64,000 nucleotides of DNA from Shewanella psychropiezotolerans (GTDB taxonomy: Bacteria > Pseudomonadota > Gammaproteobacteria > Enterobacterales > Shewanellaceae): contig NZ_CP041614.1 of NCBI RefSeq assembly GCF_007197555.1, positions 4,704,001-4,768,000 on the forward strand, written 5' to 3'. Below the pieces are notes generated by a model. That model was given only the letters and a program-made list of their open reading frames with translations, was not told the origin of the DNA and ran no database searches. Positions 53,014-61,552 of the stretch are shown here, piece by piece. Position 1 is the stretch's first letter. Each line of letters starts with the position of its first letter. The position numbers and the translations under genes are program-made.

Positions 53014-53469
53014 TTAACGCCTCTCATGGGCTACCAACACGGTTCGCTCAAACTTATTGATGGCGCTGCCATCACCCATGCCTTCGATAAATAACATCTG
53101 ATAGGTGTAAGTAAGCCGATATTCACCATACATCTGGTCCTTATAATCCGAATCGTATTGATCCAGCACTAAGGCCTCAAGATCCTCATAATAACGTCCC
53201 TCAAGTTTCATTCTGCCATTGTCAAATAGTGGCCAATCCTGCGCATCGATCTCTTGTCTCAACAGCTGCAGAACATCTTGCTTATCATTCAGCCTGACCA
53301 CCTGTCTGGCGGCCGTAGACAGGGCCGCATCGAGCAGATTTGCCGTTAACATGAAACGGCACAGCTCGACAACCAGGAGTAAAAGAATGAAAAAAGGGAT
53401 CAGAGTCAGGGTAAATTCCAGGGTTTGACTCCCCTCTTGCTTCGACTTCACAGTTCCTTTCTCTGCCAT
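53014..53469 (-). CDS. tadE: TadE-like minor pseudopilin
   Basis: A 151-residue protein. The processing/membrane region is G-S-Q-T-L-E-F-T-L-T-L-I-P-F-F-I-L-L-L, a TadE-type sequence (G followed by T-L-E-F). The remaining ~105 residues are periplasmic. It overlaps the tadD end by 22 bp and is 4 bp before tadF. Role by family: minor component of the Flp pilus machine. Confidence 0.85.
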   Translation of the reverse strand: MAEKGTVKSKQEGSQTLEFTLTLIPFFILLLLVVELCRFMLTANLLDAALSTAARQVVRLNDKQDVLQLLRQEIDAQDWPLFDNGRMKLEGRYYEDLEALVLDQYDSDYKDQMYGEYRLTYTYQMLFIEGMGDGSAINKFERTVLVAHERR

Positions 53470-54200
53470 TGGCCATAGAAATCCAGATTTCGCTCTAGCT
53501 CCGCCTTAGTCAGATCTTGTCTGGCTATGGCCTTAGCCGCCTCTATATCGCCTTTCATCGCGAAGGCCAGGGCTAAGTTCTGGCGTAATTTTACCGTGCT
53601 TTTTCCGCGTAAATAACTGGGGTAGATAACATCTATGCCCAGCTGCGGCTTGTCATCGAGTATCCAGGCCAGAGCTAAATTATTGCGATATTCCAGACTG
53701 CCGGGATCGATATTAAGCGCCGCCTGAAACGCGCCGCGAGCCTGCTGGTATTCCTGATGCAGGGCATAACACACACCCAGACTGTTGTGGGCCACGGCGT
53801 CACCGGGCAACAAAGAGCTTGCCTGCAGCAGCGCAATCAAAGCCTTGGGCGTATCACCGGAGGCTAGCTGCGCCCGGCCTATCTCTCGCTGGATCTCTCC
53901 CCGGCTGGCATAGCCAGCCTCGCGGTTGATTCGACTCGCCTCCTTAAGTTGGTGCAATGCCATCGCATACTCACCGCTCAGGTTATAGGCGCTCCCCAGT
54001 AGATAGAGCAGCTCCACATCGTGGGGAGCTTTATCTAACAATGCTTGATAGATCTCTATGGCACTCCCCGGACGGCCATTCGTCATTGCCACCTCGGCCA
54101 AGTGACGATCATTAGCCTTGAGCTGCTCTGCTGAGAGTGAGCCTGAAGAGCCACAGGCCATAAGCTGGGTTAACAGGAATAAAAATATTAAACGCTTCAT
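53448..54200 (-). CDS. tadD: TadD-like TPR lipoprotein
   Basis: A 250-residue lipoprotein (lipobox L-M-A-C, Cys16) with TPR repeats from about residue 40 to 200: E-L-L-Y-L-L-G-S-A-Y-N-L-S-G-E-Y and A-H-N-S-L-G-V-C-Y-A-L-H-Q-E-Y are two. TadD helps pilus secretin assembly. A 14-bp sequence just before its ATG (54201-54214) recurs at the tadC stop (54275-54288). Confidence 0.88.
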   Translation of the reverse strand: MKRLIFLFLLTQLMACGSSGSLSAEQLKANDRHLAEVAMTNGRPGSAIEIYQALLDKAPHDVELLYLLGSAYNLSGEYAMALHQLKEASRINREAGYASRGEIQREIGRAQLASGDTPKALIALLQASSLLPGDAVAHNSLGVCYALHQEYQQARGAFQAALNIDPGSLEYRNNLALAWILDDKPQLGIDVIYPSYLRGKSTVKLRQNLALAFAMKGDIEAAKAIARQDLTKAELERNLDFYGQWQRKEL

Positions 54201-54270
54201 AGTTCACCTATCGAACTGAGATTGATTCGTTGGCGGCAAGATGTTTGCGGCAACGAGTAAATTAGGCATT

Positions 54271-55139
54271 TCAAAGTTCACCTATCGATGTCATAAGTTC
54301 AATGATTGTCGGCGCCACGATCAGGACTACCACAGGTATCATGACCAGCACCACGAGTGGCATGGACATCTTGGCGGGGATCTTGCCGACCTTCTCTTCC
54401 AACGCCAGATACTGGTGCTGACGGCTATCCGAGGCGATAAGGCGCATGCTCTTAGCGATGGGACTGCCGTATTTTTCTGCCTGAGACAGGGCGATAACCA
54501 TGTTTTCAATTTCGATGATGCCAGTGCGAAGGGCCAGGTTTTTCAATGCCTGGGGCCGGGAATCGAGCAGACGCAGTTCGGCTTCGGTGATCAACCACTC
54601 TCGGGACAGTTCCGGGGAGAAGTTCACCATCTCTTGACCTACCCGACCAAATACCGCCTCCAGAGTAAGACCGGACTCGACGCACACTACCATAAGGTCC
54701 AGTGCATCCGGGGTCGCTCCGGCGATGCGAGAAGAGACAAGCCGCGCCCTGAATTTGACCCAATGCTCCACCCCAATCCCGCCGATAACGGCAAACACCA
54801 CCCCTTGGCCAAGATGACCTTGTCGAAACTGAAGCCAGAATATGCCATCCAGCCGATGAAACAGCTTATCGCCACCAATAACTTGGCCACCACAAAGATG
54901 CTGGCAGCATGCTCAGAGTAGAATCCAGCTCTGAGCAACAAGGCCTTGATATCATCGCTGACCTTAATCTTAGATTGGAGCTGGTTCTGAGGCTTAGCAA
55001 AGGCCATAGCCCCGCGTTCCACAAGCTGTAAACGTGCAACGACCCCATCTCTCTGCCGCGCCTTAACGCTGCTGAGCAAGGCTAAGGAGCCCCCGGCGAG
55101 CAATAACATAAACGATACCCACAAGGATAAGGTCATCAT
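54271..55139 (-). pseudogene. tadC: TadC inner-membrane platform protein, frameshifted
   Basis: Two frames combine to 289 residues, the usual TadC length. The first (ATG 55139, overlapping the tadB stop) covers the N-terminal helix region and breaks after L-A-K-G. The second gives V-V-F-A-V-I-G-G-I-G-V-E-H-W and the GSPII-F-like domain with P-D-A-L-D-L-M-V-V-C-V-E-S-G-L-T-L-E-A-V. One extra G in the GGGG run at plus positions 54810-54813 joins them. TadC is homologous to GspF and pairs with TadB as the inner-membrane core of the Tad machine. The break is likely a base-calling undercount. Confidence 0.85.
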
Positions 55140-56071
55140 GGTCGCACCTTAGTCAGCACATTGATGATGCCAAGCCCCAGAGCTATGCTGCAAACCACAT
55201 ATAACAAGACATTGTGCCCGGCTGGCGTGTCGGTGAGCACGGCGAAGGAGGTGGGATTTTTGAAGAACATGATGCTAATCAAGATTAAAGGCAAGCTAGC
55301 TAGAATCAACGCCGTCATTCTTGGCTCTGCGGTCAGACTCTTGATCTTCATCTTGATCGCACTATTATCGTGCAGGGTTCGGCCCAGGCTATGGAGTACC
55401 TCCCTCAGTTGACCACCGTTCTCCTGGTTCAAAATAAGTGCCACAGTGAAGAAGTGAAAACTTGCATAGGGCAAACGATAACAGGCCTGTTCCAGGGCCT
55501 GCTTAAGGCCGATTCCTATGGCGAGTCTGTCGCGGATAAGCTCAAATTCACGACCGAGGAAGCCCTGCTGATACTCAGATACCTGGGCTATGGCCTGGGG
55601 CACTGAGATGCCGGCCGCCACGGCGCGGGAGATCTGACCCAACACCTGAGGAAAGGCTTGATCGAACTGCTTCATCTGCATCGAGCGCATCAACCAGAAA
55701 AAACCTAAGAAGCCGATAGTCGGCACCAATATCAACAGTGCCAGGCGCACATAAACAGGCAAGAAACCACTCATTATCCAGCTGGTGATAGCCGACGTAA
55801 CCAGACCCAGATAAAGGAAAGTTTTCCCCTTGAGCCCGAATAGGTTATCGATACGAGACTCCAGTCTTCTGAGCCAGCGTAGCCAAGGACTCACTTCCTG
55901 CTCCCAACCAAAGAGTGACTTAGACACAGATTTATCTTGGGCCTTGAACTTAGTCACGCTCAACAGGCGCCTTCGAGTCTGACGACGCTGGCCAATGTAA
56001 TACCAAGAAGAAACAGCACTGACTGTCAGGCTCAATACCAGGAGAAAAATGGCGCACAGAGCAAACATCAA
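55136..56071 (-). CDS. tadB: TadB inner-membrane platform protein
   Basis: A 311-residue protein with an N-terminal helix, two helices in the middle (T-S-A-I-T-S-W-I-M-S-G-F-L-P-V-Y), a GSPII-F domain (Q-I-S-R-A-V-A-A-G-I-S-V-P-Q-A-I-A-Q) near residue 145, and two C-terminal helices. It overlaps cpaF by 4 bp (ATGA) and tadC by 4 bp. Confidence 0.92.
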   Translation of the reverse strand: MMFALCAIFLLVLSLTVSAVSSWYYIGQRRQTRRRLLSVTKFKAQDKSVSKSLFGWEQEVSPWLRWLRRLESRIDNLFGLKGKTFLYLGLVTSAITSWIMSGFLPVYVRLALLILVPTIGFLGFFWLMRSMQMKQFDQAFPQVLGQISRAVAAGISVPQAIAQVSEYQQGFLGREFELIRDRLAIGIGLKQALEQACYRLPYASFHFFTVALILNQENGGQLREVLHSLGRTLHDNSAIKMKIKSLTAEPRMTALILASLPLILISIMFFKNPTSFAVLTDTPAGHNVLLYVVCSIALGLGIINVLTKVRP

Positions 56072-57414
56072 TTCACTCCCATCACTTGCTTGAGTCTGGT
56101 ATCTAGCTGGTAATATCTGGCCTTCTCGATAAATTTAGGCACTTTTTGTGCAGACAAGAATTGCCCCAACACATTGCCTTGGCTGTCCTGCCCCTGATAA
56201 TCGAAGCGAAACAGATCATGGGTAAGATATTGATCTCCTTCCAGACCAACCAGTTCGGTGATATTGGTCACCCGACGTCGACCATCCCGCATTCTCTCGA
56301 TCTGCACAATAATGTCTATGGTTGCGGCTACCTGACGCCGCAGGGCCTGTGCCGGCAGGTTAACTTCCGCCATCAACAGCATGTTTTCCAGACGGATCAA
56401 CGCATCGGATGGCGAGTTGGCGTGCAAGGTACACATGGAACCATCATGGCCAGTGTTCATCGCCTGCATCATGTCAAATGCTTCGGCGCCACGCACTTCG
56501 CCGAGAATGATGCGATCCGGACGCATACGCAGGGCGTTCTTCAATAAACGACGCTGATCGACGGCCTCCAGACCTTCAGCGCTCGCCGGACGCGTCTCGA
56601 TACGTATGACATGGGGCTGCGCCAATTTTAATTCTGCCGCATCTTCTATGGTGATGATCCGCTCCTCGGGTGAGAAACCAAACGACATGGCATTGAGTAG
56701 CGTAGTCTTACCCGCACCCGTGCCGCCGGAGATCAGCACATTCACCCGGCAACGGGCTATGATGTCCAGCAAGGTCACCATATCCGCCGACATGGCCCCA
56801 AGCTCGGCTAACTGGCTCAGACTACGTTTGTTATCGCTGAATTTACGGATCGAGATACAAGTGCCATCCAGGGCCAGAGGTGGAATGAGTACGTTAACCC
56901 GGCTGCCATCGGGCAGGCGGGCATCGACCATAGGATTCGTCTCATCGATCCTGCGGCCAATGCGGCTCACAATTCGTCGGGCTAAATTGAGCACATGCTC
57001 CTCATCGCGAAAGCTGATTTCCGCCGACTTGAGCTTACCTTTATGCTCGATAAACACTTCCTTGTGGCCGTTGACCATGATGTCGGTGACATCGGGATCA
57101 TCGATCAACACTTGCAGCGGCCCCAGGCCTAACATTTCGTCCACCAGGCGCAGCATGATCTGCTTCTGTTCCTGGCCTCCCATGGGCAGTTGATGACGCT
57201 GGGCTATATCGCCCACGGCCTCGAAGGTCCGAGTCTCTAGCTCCTCACGGGAGAGTTGGATCACAACGGCGGGTTCGATAGCGAGCATAACTTCACTGTG
57301 GATCAAGGCGAATCGACTCTGCTGACGCTCGGAATCTTTGACCGACTCGCTCATAGCTACCGAACCAGAGCGAGGCGACGGGCTCTGATTAGCCGATATT
57401 TTTCGTCCAAACAT
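56068..57414 (-). CDS. cpaF: CpaF/TadA pilus-assembly ATPase
   Basis: A 448-residue secretion ATPase of the VirB11/PilT class. The start at ATG 57414 overlaps the cpaE stop (TGATG) and has GGAGAG upstream; a TTG at 57432 is in frame but inferior. Walker A is [15 protein letters not shown] near residue 220; the Asp box and Walker [11 protein letters not shown] follow, with His box [14 protein letters not shown]. It powers Flp pilus extension. Confidence 0.95.
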   Translation of the reverse strand: MFGRKISANQSPSPRSGSVAMSESVKDSERQQSRFALIHSEVMLAIEPAVVIQLSREELETRTFEAVGDIAQRHQLPMGGQEQKQIMLRLVDEMLGLGPLQVLIDDPDVTDIMVNGHKEVFIEHKGKLKSAEISFRDEEHVLNLARRIVSRIGRRIDETNPMVDARLPDGSRVNVLIPPLALDGTCISIRKFSDNKRSLSQLAELGAMSADMVTLLDIIARCRVNVLISGGTGAGKTTLLNAMSFGFSPEERIITIEDAAELKLAQPHVIRIETRPASAEGLEAVDQRRLLKNALRMRPDRIILGEVRGAEAFDMMQAMNTGHDGSMCTLHANSPSDALIRLENMLLMAEVNLPAQALRRQVAATIDIIVQIERMRDGRRRVTNITELVGLEGDQYLTHDLFRFDYQGQDSQGNVLGQFLSAQKVPKFIEKARYYQLDTRLKQVMGVN

Positions 57415-58268
57415 CAGTCTCTCCTGAACCAAAGTTTCATTCGGCTCACAGGAGCGACTTGTTCACCCGTCACTCTGGCAGCGAGTTGCTTAAACACCCT
57501 ACCGAGTCGACCGTTATCGTCGGCAACATGGCTTCCCAGAGTCGCGGTGGATAACATCTTCTCCGGGCTAAATGGGATCACTAGATCTACGCTCTGGCCC
57601 AGAGCTTGATTGACGTCGGTTAACGAGATCAAAGAAGCCTTCTCTGGCTTAGTATGATTAAGGATCAGAATCGTCTGCTGATCATGATCTGTCGCCAGCT
57701 GAGTCAATAATTGATTGGTATGACGAATCGAGGCCAGTGTCGGCTCTACGATGACGATACGAATATCAGCGCTACGAATAGCCTCGAAACCGACACTGTC
57801 ACGCAGACAGAAAGAGGGGATATCCCAGATCAGATAATCTGTCTGTTGCTGACAAAATTGTGAAGTCGCTTCTAAGGCCTCCGAGTCGGGCCAAAACTCC
57901 TGGGCCAACTGCTGACTATAGCCGGTAAAAACGTGCAATTTCTCCGCCGCCTTCACTCCGCTACGCTCGAACACTATAGGCTCCAGACGCTCGGGATACT
58001 GCAACATCTCGGTGAGCCTATTATTGGCACTGATATTCAGATGCAGATCTAAGTCGCCGCTAACAAAGTCCAGATCCGCGCAGGCGACCCGCTTGTCGAG
58101 TTGCTGTGACAACACCCAGGCAAGGTTAGCCGCGACACTGGTGCTACCCGCTCCGCCCTTGGCGCTGGCAACGGCGATACGTTTGCCTAACTCACCCGAT
58201 GCTACCCGGTATTGTGAATAATCGGTCTGAGAGCCGCTATCCTGAATCTTGTAAATATTTGAAGTCAT
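57414..58268 (-). CDS. cpaE: CpaE/TadZ pilus localisation protein, MinD/ParA-like
   Basis: A 284-residue protein with a deviant Walker A motif A-S-A-K-G-G-A-G-S-T-S-V-A near residue 35 (the Lys-Gly-Gly-x-Gly pattern of MinD/ParA) and a following A-D-L-D-F-V-S-G-D-L-D-L-H. The N-terminal receiver-like domain of larger CpaE proteins is missing. TadZ places the Tad machine in the cell. Confidence 0.9.
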   Translation of the reverse strand: MTSNIYKIQDSGSQTDYSQYRVASGELGKRIAVASAKGGAGSTSVAANLAWVLSQQLDKRVACADLDFVSGDLDLHLNISANNRLTEMLQYPERLEPIVFERSGVKAAEKLHVFTGYSQQLAQEFWPDSEALEATSQFCQQQTDYLIWDIPSFCLRDSVGFEAIRSADIRIVIVEPTLASIRHTNQLLTQLATDHDQQTILILNHTKPEKASLISLTDVNQALGQSVDLVIPFSPEKMLSTATLGSHVADDNGRLGRVFKQLAARVTGEQVAPVSRMKLWFRRD

Positions 58269-58374
58269 CTAGAGTAGGCCCTTAGACTCATGTTGAGAGA
58301 TATCCTAAATTGCAAGACAAGCACTTTGCCTCCCACGACTAGGGCTGGAAGCTGGTTAAAATATGTATTCATAA

Positions 58375-59001
58375 TTAATTCCCAGAACCGCCTGATAGCG
58401 CGCCTGAGATTGGTGAAGACTCCCTCAATGGGGCATTGGGTTGAGCATAATATGCTTCCAGAGTCGACACAGCCTTGCGGCCCTCGGTCGCAGACAAGGT
58501 CTCGCCCACCACCAAATCCCGAGGGTTTGCCACCATCTGAGCCAAGGCGCTGGCATTGGCACAGCCAAAGTTAGCCGAACGTTTAAAACTGTTGAGAATC
58601 GTCTTAGGCTCTTTGCCCGCATCACAATGGCGAACTAAGGTGCGATACGACTCGACCACCAGAGTCAGATCTTCAGAGGTGCTGGCAGACTCCCTCCGAA
58701 GGGTCCGGATCTGCGAGGGATATATATTTCTGCGGTGCAATAATTCCTGCACCGAGTTCAGCACCTTTTCTCCCCGTGAAGAGTGAGTTTCGATACGTAC
58801 TCTTAAGTTGGCTGGATCGCCCTGGCGCAGCAGGAACTCTTCCAATGCCGCCCTGTCTTCGCTATCGAGTGTTTCTGCGATTAACCGCAGAGAAAACACA
58901 TGGGTCACCGCCTCGATGGCGATATCGGGCTGACGTTTTATCGGATCGCCAGAGCAAGCCAAGAGCAGACTGCTAAGCAGCAATAAAATAATTAAGCGCA
59001 T
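58375..59001 (-). CDS. cpaD: CpaD/RcpB-type pilus lipoprotein
   Basis: A 208-residue lipoprotein (lipobox L-L-L-A-C, Cys16). The central region resembles an OmpA-like or secretin-associated fold (L-R-V-R-I-E-T-H-S-S). F-G-C-A-N-A-S-A-L-A-Q-M-V-A-N-P-R-D-L-V is the CpaD signature and R-R-x-V-x-x-L-x-x-Y at the C-terminus fits too. It starts 8 bp after cpaC and is followed by a 106-bp gap before cpaE. Confidence 0.85.
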   Translation of the reverse strand: MRLIILLLLSSLLLACSGDPIKRQPDIAIEAVTHVFSLRLIAETLDSEDRAALEEFLLRQGDPANLRVRIETHSSRGEKVLNSVQELLHRRNIYPSQIRTLRRESASTSEDLTLVVESYRTLVRHCDAGKEPKTILNSFKRSANFGCANASALAQMVANPRDLVVGETLSATEGRKAVSTLEAYYAQPNAPLRESSPISGALSGGSGN

Positions 59002-59009
59002 GACTCACC

Positions 59010-60405
59010 TCAGTAATAAAATCCGTTGTCGCCGAGCAGACGCAGCTGACGATTATCGTTCGGGTTAACTTGCGTATCCAACGAGCTGAGCACTCCCCTT
59101 CGGGGCCAGGCCAGCAGGCGCTCGACATCGCTCATGGGAATGAGTCCGTCGGTAGGCAGAGGCAATGAATCCCCCCGGGTGGGTTCAACCAGATAGGCAG
59201 TGGCAATGATGATCAGCTCAGTCTCCTCACGCTTAAACTCATTGGAGCGAAACAAGGCCCCGAGAATGGGGATATCGCCAATCCAGGGCATCTTTTGCAT
59301 CTGCTCAATGTCGGTGGATTGCAGCAGGCCGCCGAGAACGAAGCTCTGGCCACTGGCCAGCTCTATGGTGGTCGATGCCTTACGTGTCATGAATATCGGA
59401 AATGATGAGTCTCCCATCACCACATTGGTGCTCTGGGATATGGTACTGACTTCAGGTTCTATCTGCAGGCTGATGCGATTAGGGCTTAACACGGTAGGTT
59501 TAAAATCCAGACGCACACCGAAGGGCTTATATTCTATGCTGACAGTGTCGCCATAGATCAGCGGAATGGGCACCTCTCCCCCACCAAAAAGGAGGCCTTC
59601 TCACCGCTAATCGCCGTCAAGTTAGGCTCGGCCAATACTGATATCATGCCATTGGTCGCTAACGCGTCGACCATGACCGAAAGGTTGCTCCAGCCCAGAC
59701 CATCGATAAAGGCGAGTTTGCCTGTGCCAAATCCTTGGGAGCCCCACTTGATACCGAGTTTATTGGAAACATTACGTGATACCTCGGCGATCCTCACTCT
59801 CAGGTTGACCTGAGTCGACATGGTGATCTGCAACTGATTGATCAGCTCACCTTTACTGGCAGTGCCCGATTTAGCCTGCTGCCCGCCGCCATTTTGACCT
59901 TGTTGCTTAGCTCCCTTAGCCTGATCCGAAGATTTCCCCCCTGCTTGCCTTGCGAGGATTGAGGTTGAGAGACATAACCTTCAGACAGGCGAATTATCTT
60001 CTCCGCCATGGTTGGCGTCGGCACCCGGCCCTTCAGAAATAGCTTGCCTGCGATAGATTCGGCGCTGACTAAGGCATCGGGAAATTCACTTAGGATCAAG
60101 CCATTGAGTTCATCGACGTTATGACTGACCTTCACGCTTGCCGAATAGATGACATTTTCATCGGCATCGAGCACGTAGAGGGAAGTGGTGCCGGCTTGCT
60201 TGCCAAATACCATGATCTTGGTATTGGTCAATGCCTGATAATCGGCGATGGTATTACTGGAGATGAATATTGATTTGGCCGTTTTAGGCAATTGCACCAA
60301 CTCAGCTTTATTTAGGGTCACGGCTAAAATCATATTTAATGACTCTGCTTGTGATGCCCCACAAAATAACAATATACACAAAAAGGAGGTAATTACTTTA
60401 ATCAC
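59010..60405 (-). pseudogene. cpaC: CpaC/RcpA outer-membrane secretin, frameshifted twice
   Basis: Three frames make one 465-residue secretin. The first (ATG 60405) has the signal peptide and N-terminal N0/BON-like domain (V-K-V-S-H-N-V-D-E-L-N). After a GGGGGG run at plus 59936-59941 the frame changes; the second gives L-R-V-R-I-A-E-V-S-R. After GGGGG at 59578-59582 the third gives V-P-I-P-L-I-Y-G and the secretin core S-G-Q-S-F-V-L-G-G-L-L-Q with I-P-I-L-G-A-L-F-R-S. One G added at each run restores an uninterrupted frame. RcpA forms the pilus channel in the outer membrane. The Gln/Gly-rich linker lies at ~155-185. Confidence 0.87.
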
Positions 60406-61264
60406 TCTTGTCCCCTGCTTGATTTAGCACACGTTTATCACTGGCTCTGAATTCAACTAAACCTATATTGGGTTGAACGCGTTTAATATCAGGAAATATA
60501 TCGGCGATATTAATTTCATCTTGTCTATTGGCTTCATCAACAAGCTCATTGTTACTGCGTAACACTAGCGTCAATATGCCTAACTGATTGGCTAATATAA
60601 TTCTGTTGGCCTGCTTAGCTAATACTTCTAATGTCACCGCACTGTCATCGGGAATAAAACCTTTATTCTCCTTCTGCGCCGCTATATATTGTTCGACTTT
60701 GACGGCATCGTTAAAGGCAAGCACACGGACATTCCTCGCTATTGTTTTCACATACAAGCTCTGTGTTTCATTGCCCCGGGTGCGAAGCTCCTGCTCCTGG
60801 GAGGCTAATAATAAGACATCGACAAAATCCCCAGGACCCACTAAGCCAGAGTTAGCTGTCACCTGATCCACTGGCACAGAAACCGCGCGGTATCCGGGAC
60901 GAAGAGACACCGACAGAAAGCCGCCCTCTTCAGGCTTAAGAAAATCCGACAGACTCATGATATGTCCGGCAGTAAACGAGCTCACAAGCACTGAGCCATT
61001 AAACTTGAGAATATCGAACTTATCCTTACCGATATGATCCACTAAGCCAGTCAATTCATCTTCATTCAGTGCTTTCCATTCGAATAAAGAAGCACTGAAT
61101 CGCTGGCCGGATTTAATTTCCTGCTTAGCCACGAGAATTTCGTGTATTACATTCTCCGTTTTTATATCTACCTGCTTCTGGGGCGCAGAAATACTCAGGT
61201 ACAGGCCAATAAGGCCAGCCAGAGATATAAAAACCGAGAAATACATTAAACGTTTTACTGTCAT
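60398..61264 (-). CDS. cpaB: CpaB/RcpC pilus assembly protein
   Basis: A 288-residue periplasmic/inner-membrane protein. A single N-terminal helix is followed by an SAF (antifreeze-like) domain around residues 45-110 with V-A-K-Q-E-I-K-S-G-Q-R-F. The C-terminal part carries R-A-V-S-V-P-V-D-Q-V and G-L-V-G-P-G-D-F-V-D-V-L-L, the CpaB signature. It overlaps cpaC by 8 bp. Confidence 0.92.
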   Translation of the reverse strand: MTVKRLMYFSVFISLAGLIGLYLSISAPQKQVDIKTENVIHEILVAKQEIKSGQRFSASLFEWKALNEDELTGLVDHIGKDKFDILKFNGSVLVSSFTAGHIMSLSDFLKPEEGGFLSVSLRPGYRAVSVPVDQVTANSGLVGPGDFVDVLLLASQEQELRTRGNETQSLYVKTIARNVRVLAFNDAVKVEQYIAAQKENKGFIPDDSAVTLEVLAKQANRIILANQLGILTLVLRSNNELVDEANRQDEINIADIFPDIKRVQPNIGLVEFRASDKRVLNQAGDKSD

Positions 61265-61320
61265 TATGAGTATTTCTATTTAGAGATGATGGAACAGTTC
61301 CATCTATTTAAAGGTGAGCG

Positions 61321-61503
61321 TTATGATTCTTCCTGAATCGTTTCCAGCTTGGACACTATGGTCTCGTAGGCGGCATCGATAGCCTTAGTCAACTTCCCAT
61401 CCTCGCCTAAGAAACTAAACATAACCAGAGACATGGCCGCCGCTAATATTGCATATTCGATTGCAGCTGCGCCGCGCTGTTTTTTCTTGATAGTATTCAT
61501 CAT
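61321..61503 (-). CDS. flp: Flp-family type IVb pilin
   Basis: A 60-residue prepilin. The leader M-M-N-T-I-K-K-K-Q-R-G ends at a TadV-type cleavage site before A-A-A-I-E-Y-A, with the essential Glu at position +5-like and Tyr after it. A 20-residue hydrophobic helix and a short charged tail follow. It is the structural subunit of the pilus built by the downstream genes. A prepilin peptidase (tadV/cpaA) is not within the window. Confidence 0.95.
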   Translation of the reverse strand: MMNTIKKKQRGAAAIEYAILAAAMSLVMFSFLGEDGKLTKAIDAAYETIVSKLETIQEES

Positions 61504-61552
61504 ATTTTTATTCCTCTGGTGTTAATACGCTTGAATTAATATTCGATATACG

